Below are positions 1 through 3,185 of a DNA stretch of 5,826 bases, piece by piece (the stretch's first letter is position 1; each line of letters begins with the position of its first letter). The DNA comes from a bacterium (lineage in GTDB: Bacteria; Krumholzibacteriota; Krumholzibacteriia; Krumholzibacteriales; Krumholzibacteriaceae). Below the pieces are notes generated by a model that was given only the letters and a program-made list of their open reading frames with translations, searched no databases and had not been told where the DNA came from. A program made the translations under genes and the position numbers. The stretch is taken from assembly GCA_017885175.1 (NCBI GenBank), contig JAFNGP010000007.1:389-6214 (forward strand). The letters are read 5' to 3'.

Positions 1-373
1 GGAATCCGCCGGAAAGCTGCGACGGATGCTTGGCCAGATCGGCCTCCGTGAAACCGAGCCCCGCGAGAATCTTCTCCACCTTCCAATGATGATCCTTCTC
101 GGCCGCCGGGAGCCCTCTCGCGCCTTCCTTCAACACCGAGTCCTCGGCGAAATCCGGCTCCTGCAGGACGTAGCCGATGGAATAACCCTTGGGTATGGAG
201 ATCGCTCCCGAATCGGGTTCCTCCTCCCCCGCGATGAGACGGAACAGGGTCGTTTTCCCGTGCCCGTTTCTCCCGACCAGCCCGACGCGCTCTCCCGCGC
301 CGAGCCTGAAGCCGGCGTTTATGAACAGCTCCTGGGCGCCGTAGCTCTTCGATATGTTGTCGACGATGATCAT
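1..373 (-). CDS. ABC-F family ATP-binding protein, N-terminal part (gene runs off the left edge)
   Basis: The first 124 codons read MIIVDNISKSYGAQELF at the N-terminus. They contain a Walker A motif GRNGHGKT at residues 34-41, a Q-loop glutamine at about residue 71 (YVLQEP) and the ABC signature LSGGF at residues 120-124, where the window ends. No membrane segment is visible, and ISKSYG followed directly by a nucleotide-binding domain is the usual opening of ABC-F proteins. That family carries two ATPase domains on one chain and acts on the ribosome (translation factors such as EttA, Uup and YheS, or antibiotic-resistance types) rather than in transport. Only part of the first ATPase domain is present, so the subfamily and the inter-domain linker cannot be judged. 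The ATG at 371-373 is preceded by a modest AAAGG about 5 nt upstream. A lone transporter ATPase is possible but less likely. Family confidence is high, exact member unknown. Confidence 0.9.
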   Translation of the reverse strand, partial: MIIVDNISKSYGAQELFINAGFRLGAGERVGLVGRNGHGKTTLFRLIAGEEEPDSGAISIPKGYSIGYVLQEPDFAEDSVLKEGARGLPAAEKDHHWKVEKILAGLGFTEADLAKHPSQLSGGF

Positions 374-413
374 TGCAGCCTTTCGAGCCGACGATTACGT
401 TCCGTATCCCGTG

Positions 414-442
414 AATATAGCTTGTCGTGAACCGTACTTCAA
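414..442 (-). promoter_or_regulatory. Candidate sigma70-type promoter of the ABC-F gene
   Basis: On the minus strand, TTGAAG (437-442) and TATATT (414-419) are separated by exactly 17 nt. They match the consensus at 4/6 and 5/6 positions. Transcription would start near 407, giving a leader of about 34 nt before the ATG at 373. The ABC-F gene therefore need not be co-transcribed with the DUF378 gene upstream of it. This is read by eye only. Confidence 0.5.
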
Positions 443-479
443 TACTGCGGATGACGGGGGAACGCGGACGAAGAATGAA

Positions 480-505
480 GCGCGGAGGTGATGCATCCCC
501 CGCGC
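480..505 (-). terminator. Stem-loop just after the DUF378 gene, possible terminator
   Basis: On the minus strand a 9-bp stem (one G-T wobble) closes an 8-nt loop; the arm GCGCGG pairs with CCGCGC. It begins 9 nt beyond the TAA of the DUF378 gene. The downstream tail on that strand, TTCATTCTTCG, is T-rich but interrupted, so it is a weak intrinsic terminator at best. Read the other way there is no T-tract, so a minus-strand role is preferred. Confidence 0.45.
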
Positions 506-513
506 CGGCAGGA

Positions 514-720
514 TTACTTCTTGCAGATCTTGCCGAGCATGAATATGCCATAAATGGCCGATAGGCCGACGAGGACATACACGATTCTCGCGACAATCGA
601 CATTGAGCCTAGAACGGCGGCCACGAGATCGAACTTGAAAGCCCCGACAAGCCCCCAGTTGAGACCGCCCACGATGATAAGGATCAGGGCAATCCAATCC
701 AAAGCGCTGATCTTCTTCAT
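514..720 (-). CDS. DUF378 family small membrane protein (YuzA-like)
   Basis: The product is 68 residues, beginning MKKISALDWIALILIIVGG and containing the family hallmark GGLNWGLVG at residues 18-26. There are two hydrophobic helices, at about residues 8-28 and 44-63, with a basic C-terminus (KICKK). Length and motif both fit the DUF378 family of short two-helix inner-membrane proteins, whose function is not established. In-frame GTG and ATG codons lie 9 and 6 nt further upstream (727-729 and 724-726), but they sit inside the Shine-Dalgarno sequence, so the ATG at 718-720 is the sensible start. The gene has its own candidate promoter and a downstream hairpin, so it looks monocistronic. It lies between an ABC-F gene on the same strand and a divergent secreted-protein gene, and neither neighbour suggests a role. 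Family assignment is strong; function is unknown. Confidence 0.92.
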   Translation of the reverse strand: MKKISALDWIALILIIVGGLNWGLVGAFKFDLVAAVLGSMSIVARIVYVLVGLSAIYGIFMLGKICKK

Positions 721-724
721 ACAC

Positions 725-735
725 ATCACCCCCTT
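725..735 (-). promoter_or_regulatory. Very strong ribosome binding site deciding the DUF378 start
   Basis: The minus strand reads AAGGGGGTGAT, matching the full anti-Shine-Dalgarno complement AAGGAGGTGAT at 10 of 11 positions. The ATG at 720 follows after GTGT. Its placement excludes the overlapping GTG (727-729) and ATG (724-726) as starts and suggests efficient translation of this small membrane protein. Confidence 0.8.
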
Positions 736-742
736 GACGGCC

Positions 743-772
743 TTTATAGAGCCGCCGGACGCAGTTTGGCAA
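743..772 (-). promoter_or_regulatory. Candidate sigma70-type promoter of the DUF378 gene
   Basis: On the minus strand TTGCCA (767-772, 5/6 match) and TATAAA (743-748, 5/6 match) are separated by 18 nt. The predicted start near 736 would place the Shine-Dalgarno sequence at the very 5' end of the transcript, leaving a leader of only about 16 nt. By-eye prediction. Confidence 0.5.
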
Positions 773-862
773 GTATTATTTTGAATTGCACCGAATCTAC
801 GGAAGGGAAAGACGGGATCAATACAATTGCGTCACCTTCAAGCAGTTAACAACACTTTCTAA

Positions 863-891
863 TTGACTATGCTCCTTGTTTATGCTAAAAT
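863..891 (+). promoter_or_regulatory. Strong sigma70-type promoter of the secreted-protein gene
   Basis: TTGACT (863-868) and TAAAAT (886-891) are separated by exactly 17 nt, and each matches the consensus at 5 of 6 positions. Both lie in a locally AT-rich stretch of otherwise GC-rich DNA. Transcription would begin near 898, giving a leader of about 66 nt before the ATG at 964. This is the best promoter match I see in the window. Confidence 0.65.
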
Positions 892-911
892 TCCCGCCAT
901 TGCACCAGTTA

Positions 912-929
912 CCGAATCCGAGGATTCGG
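912..929 (+). promoter_or_regulatory. Perfect inverted repeat (hairpin) in the 5' leader of the secreted-protein gene
   Basis: CCGAATCC-GA-GGATTCGG is a perfect 8-nt inverted repeat. As RNA it would fold as a 7-bp stem with a 4-nt CGAG loop. It lies about 14 nt after the predicted transcription start and is followed by a pyrimidine-rich run (CGGTTTCTTTCTTC) ahead of the ribosome binding site. It could stabilise the mRNA, act as a weak attenuator, or be an operator in DNA form. The sequence alone does not decide. Confidence 0.5.
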
Positions 930-947
930 CGGTTTCTTTCTTCAACC

Positions 948-953
948 AGGAGG
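948..953 (+). promoter_or_regulatory. Ribosome binding site of the secreted-protein gene
   Basis: AGGAGG ends 10 nt before the ATG at 964 and only 4 nt before an in-frame TTG at 958. The spacing, and the signal peptide beginning MKRS, favour the ATG at 964. Confidence 0.75.
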
Positions 954-963
954 GACGTTGTTT

Positions 964-1683
964 ATGAAACGTTCTGCCATTGCATCCGTTGCGCTTCTCA
1001 TCCTGCTCCTGGCAGAGGCATCCTACGCCGGAGCTCCCCTGTCGGGGGCGTATCAGTCGACCGATCTCGGGGGACCGGTCTATGTCGGACGTTACACCGA
1101 AGGCTGGACCACGGGCGGCGGCGCGCTGCAGGCCGGAACGACGCTCAACGCCGAGTCATGGGACGGCCTGGCGCTGGCGTCCCAGTGGCGCTACTCGTGC
1201 TCGACCGAGGGCGCAAACGCCGTTATGTTGGTCAACACGGTCAACGCGAACGGCAACGGCAGCCGGACCTATATGAAGACCTTCAACGGCGGGAACATCT
1301 GGCTCAGCGGATTGGGCCCGTGGGCGAACGGCGATCCCAGCTACCCCGGCACGATCACGAGCTACGTGGAATTCGAGACGATCACGTACGCGAACTGGGT
1401 GCCTATCGCCGCCATCACGAACATTCAGGCGCTCGCGAAATTCGACGCCTACCCGGGCAGCTGCATGACCTTCTACATCGGCAACGGCTCCCGGATATCC
1501 ACCACCGATCTCGGACAGCCCGCGCCGGCCAACTACCCCGGCTTCCTGGATCCGAACTGCAATCCCACGTATACCCTGGGAGCCTGCTGGGACTTCTTCA
1601 CCGTAACGCTTACGATCAACGATTGCGCGTTGGGGACTGAAAGAAGCACCTGGGGCGGCATCAAGTCCATGTTCAACGAATAG
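964..1683 (+). CDS. Secreted protein of unknown function, Trp-rich, five cysteines
   Basis: The 239-residue product opens with a classical Sec signal peptide: MKRS, then a hydrophobic core at about residues 5-17, then ASYA before glycine, giving a likely cut after residue 22. The mature chain of about 217 residues is rich in Gly, Thr, Asn and Trp (tryptophans at 48, 66, 75, 113, 120, 145, 209, 230) and carries five cysteines (79, 167, 199, 208, 221). Composition and alternating patterns such as FFTVTLTI suggest an all-beta fold. I do not recognise the family, and no catalytic motif, lipobox, anchor helix or PNPFNPS-type sorting domain is present. The chain ends in STWGGIKSMFNE, a short polar/aromatic tail that may be a conserved terminus. 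The gene stands alone between its own promoter with a structured leader and a strong terminator, so it is monocistronic. Coding status is well supported by RBS, signal peptide and terminator; function is unknown. Confidence 0.85.
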   Translation: MKRSAIASVALLILLLAEASYAGAPLSGAYQSTDLGGPVYVGRYTEGWTTGGGALQAGTTLNAESWDGLALASQWRYSCSTEGANAVMLVNTVNANGNGSRTYMKTFNGGNIWLSGLGPWANGDPSYPGTITSYVEFETITYANWVPIAAITNIQALAKFDAYPGSCMTFYIGNGSRISTTDLGQPAPANYPGFLDPNCNPTYTLGACWDFFTVTLTINDCALGTERSTWGGIKSMFNE

Positions 1684-1713
1684 CCGCTTCGGTTTCTCGA
1701 TTCGGACAAGACG

Positions 1714-1742
1714 AAAAAACCCGGTCCTCGACCGGGTTTTTT
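1714..1742 (+). terminator. Intrinsic terminator, capable of working in both directions
   Basis: The stem CCCGGT (1720-1725) pairs with ACCGGG (1731-1736) around a 5-nt loop, followed by six Ts (1737-1742). Six As precede it (1714-1719), so the structure also reads as a terminator on the minus strand. It lies 30 nt after the stop of the secreted-protein gene and separates it from the lipoprotein gene. Confidence 0.93.
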
Positions 1743-1780
1743 CATATATGCGCCCATAGATTCTGCGCCCATGAATGCCC

Positions 1781-1820
1781 TTTATTGTTCCGCTCGTTTT
1801 GATTATAATTATAGTATAAA
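1781..1820 (+). promoter_or_regulatory. AT-rich promoter region of the lipoprotein gene
   Basis: A perfect -10 element TATAAT lies at 1804-1809, followed by overlapping TATAGT (1810-1815) and TATAAA (1815-1820). The best -35 partner at 17-nt spacing is TTTATT (1781-1786), a weak match; TTGTTC (1785-1790) lies 19 nt from TATAGT. The tract stands out sharply from the GC-rich surroundings. It overlaps the upstream in-frame ATG at 1771, which argues against that ATG as the start. Confidence 0.55.
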
Positions 1821-1837
1821 TGCTTCAAAATACCCTC

Positions 1838-1845
1838 GGGAGGTG
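1838..1845 (+). promoter_or_regulatory. Ribosome binding site fixing the lipoprotein start at 1852
   Basis: GGGAGGTG is a strong Shine-Dalgarno sequence with 8 nt between GGAGG and the ATG at 1852. The in-frame ATG at 1771 has no comparable site and would place 27 polar residues ahead of the signal peptide. Confidence 0.8.
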
Positions 1846-1851
1846 CGGGCC

Positions 1852-3123
1852 ATGCTACAAGACAGGCGTTTCTCGATTTATCCGGTCATATTCATTCTCA
1901 CGGCGCTGACTATGGCGCTCATGTTCTCCTGCAGCGAACAGCCGGCGGCAATCGATAAAGAGTCCGGAAACGGCCTTAGCGGGAGCGGAGAGATCGATCC
2001 GGGAGCGAGCGGCAGCTTCCTTCTCGGCGAGGTCTCGGACAGCTCCATAGCGCCGGGGACTCTCGAGGTCTGGGCGATGAACGTCGCGTTCAACGAGTCG
2101 ACGGGAATCGCGACCTTCGACGTGCAGATTCTGAACGGAACCGAGCGCGCCATCGCTCCTCCGATACGTTTCGTCGTCGTGAATATCAGGCCGGACGACA
2201 TCGCCGTGGTCGACTTCGACGGAGTTTCGCGGGACGGATTTCCTTTCTACGATTTCAGCGCGAAACTCGGCGAGGATAATCTGCTCTCGCCCGGCGAGCG
2301 GACCGAACGCGCCGCGATGAGATTTCATACGGTCACGGCGCGCTCGTTTGCAATCGGCTTCCGGATCGATATCGGGCCGGCGCCCGGCACGGGGACCATC
2401 GCGGGCACGGTCTTCATCGACAGCAACAAGGACGGAGAGAGGGACCGTTCGTGCCGGTGCGAACCCGGCGTTCCGGGAATCACCGTCGCGATCGAGAAGA
2501 CGCTCGAGAACGGCGACATGGCGACGCTCATCACCCGAACCGACTCGGCGGGCGAGTATCGATTTGCGGGGCTCAGGGAAGGGGTCCACAAGGTTTTCGT
2601 CGCCGCGCCGGAGGATGCGTGGAAGGTCACTTCGGCGAATCCGCTTCTCGTCACGCTCGTCAAAGGAGCCGACGGGAAGGGCCGGGACTTTCTCGGGGCT
2701 GATTTCGGGCTCTTCCCGCTGATCAGGCCCTTGCTGAATCTCTTCGGGCCGATCATTGTCGGCCCGCTCTCGCGTTTCGGGACGGATGTCGATTCGACGT
2801 TCGTCAATCCTCCGTCGCCGCTCACCGTGGTATTCAATTACTATGTCGATATCGAAGTGCCGATCACGGCGATGGTGATGCCTCCCGGGGTCGTCGATTC
2901 GGCCGAGGCGTGGATCAACGGCGAGGTGGTCTTCAAGTATGCGCGGACGATACCGCCCGATTCGACTTTCTCCACCTCGATGCCGCCGGATACGGTCTTC
3001 TTCGTGCCGCAGACCGTCAAGATACCGGACAGCCTGGTGAAGGCGGGCGATAACACAATTCGCATTCTCACGGCGGGAAACGAGCACGCCGCGCTCATGT
3101 GGCGGGTATACAGGAAACCGTGA
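1852..3123 (+). CDS. Probable lipoprotein with an SdrD_B/Cna-B-like domain
   Basis: From the ATG at 1852 the product is 423 residues. A basic start (MLQDRRF) precedes a hydrophobic stretch at 9-25 ending in MFSC with Cys27, a loose lipobox, so an outer-membrane lipoprotein is likely. Residues about 70-173 form a beta-rich region patterned like the N-terminal beta-sandwiches of other secreted proteins (VQILNGTERAI, then LLSPGER). Residues about 180-287 resemble SdrD_B/Cna-B domains: GTIAGTVFIDSNKDGERD, with a calcium-loop-like DSNKDGERD at 190-198, then VPGITVAIE, TDSAGEYRFAGL and GADFGLF. A hydrophobic proline-containing linker (285-309) leads to a final beta-sandwich (about 323-423) with AWINGEVVF and KAGDNTIRI. 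In known families such domains are structural stalks or adhesins. No catalytic residues are evident. The gene has its own promoter and RBS and converges on the large minus-strand gene. Exact role unknown. Confidence 0.85.
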   Translation: MLQDRRFSIYPVIFILTALTMALMFSCSEQPAAIDKESGNGLSGSGEIDPGASGSFLLGEVSDSSIAPGTLEVWAMNVAFNESTGIATFDVQILNGTERAIAPPIRFVVVNIRPDDIAVVDFDGVSRDGFPFYDFSAKLGEDNLLSPGERTERAAMRFHTVTARSFAIGFRIDIGPAPGTGTIAGTVFIDSNKDGERDRSCRCEPGVPGITVAIEKTLENGDMATLITRTDSAGEYRFAGLREGVHKVFVAAPEDAWKVTSANPLLVTLVKGADGKGRDFLGADFGLFPLIRPLLNLFGPIIVGPLSRFGTDVDSTFVNPPSPLTVVFNYYVDIEVPITAMVMPPGVVDSAEAWINGEVVFKYARTIPPDSTFSTSMPPDTVFFVPQTVKIPDSLVKAGDNTIRILTAGNEHAALMWRVYRKP

Positions 3124-3141
3124 TCGAGAAACCGTGATGGA
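3114..3141 (+). repeat. 14-bp tandem duplication spanning the lipoprotein stop codon
   Basis: GAAACCGTGATCGA (3114-3127) is followed immediately by GAAACCGTGATGGA (3128-3141), identical at 13 of 14 positions. The TGA stop lies in the first copy, so the second is untranslated. The second copy overlaps the left arm of the adjacent hairpin by six bases. Confidence 0.8.
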
Positions 3142-3169
3142 TCTGCGCCCTCGCGGGCGCAGATCCATC
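3136..3169. terminator. 15-bp perfect hairpin between convergent genes
   Basis: The arm 3136-3150 (GATGGATCTGCGCCC) is the exact reverse complement of 3155-3169 around a 4-nt loop, TCGC. It fills the centre of the 62-bp gap between two convergent stops and could end transcripts from both sides. Neither side has a T-tract, so it is not a canonical intrinsic terminator. A 3'-end-stabilising or Rho-assisted structure fits as well. Confidence 0.6.
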
Positions 3170-3185
3170 GGCTAAGAGATCGGAG

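Noticed and set aside
26..430. Plus-strand open frame over the ABC-F gene
   Set aside because: The minus strand encodes an intact Walker A motif and ABC signature in the same stretch, so this is a shadow.
484..493. GGAGGTGATG on the plus strand as an RBS and start
   Set aside because: The apparent SD and ATG overlap with no spacing, and it lies in the stem-loop following the DUF378 gene; no credible reading frame follows.
876..1640. Alternative plus-strand frame overlapping the secreted-protein gene
   Set aside because: Arg-rich shadow; the frame starting at 964 has the RBS, signal peptide and a stop placed 30 nt before the terminator.
1771..1851. In-frame ATG at 1771 as the start of the lipoprotein gene
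   Set aside because: It has no ribosome binding site, overlaps the likely promoter, and adds 27 polar residues before the signal peptide; the ATG at 1852 has GGGAGGTG at good spacing.
1855..3168. Long minus-strand open frame opposite the lipoprotein gene
   Set aside because: Arg-rich low-information translation with no RBS or recognised motif; the plus strand carries signal peptide and SdrD_B-like landmarks.
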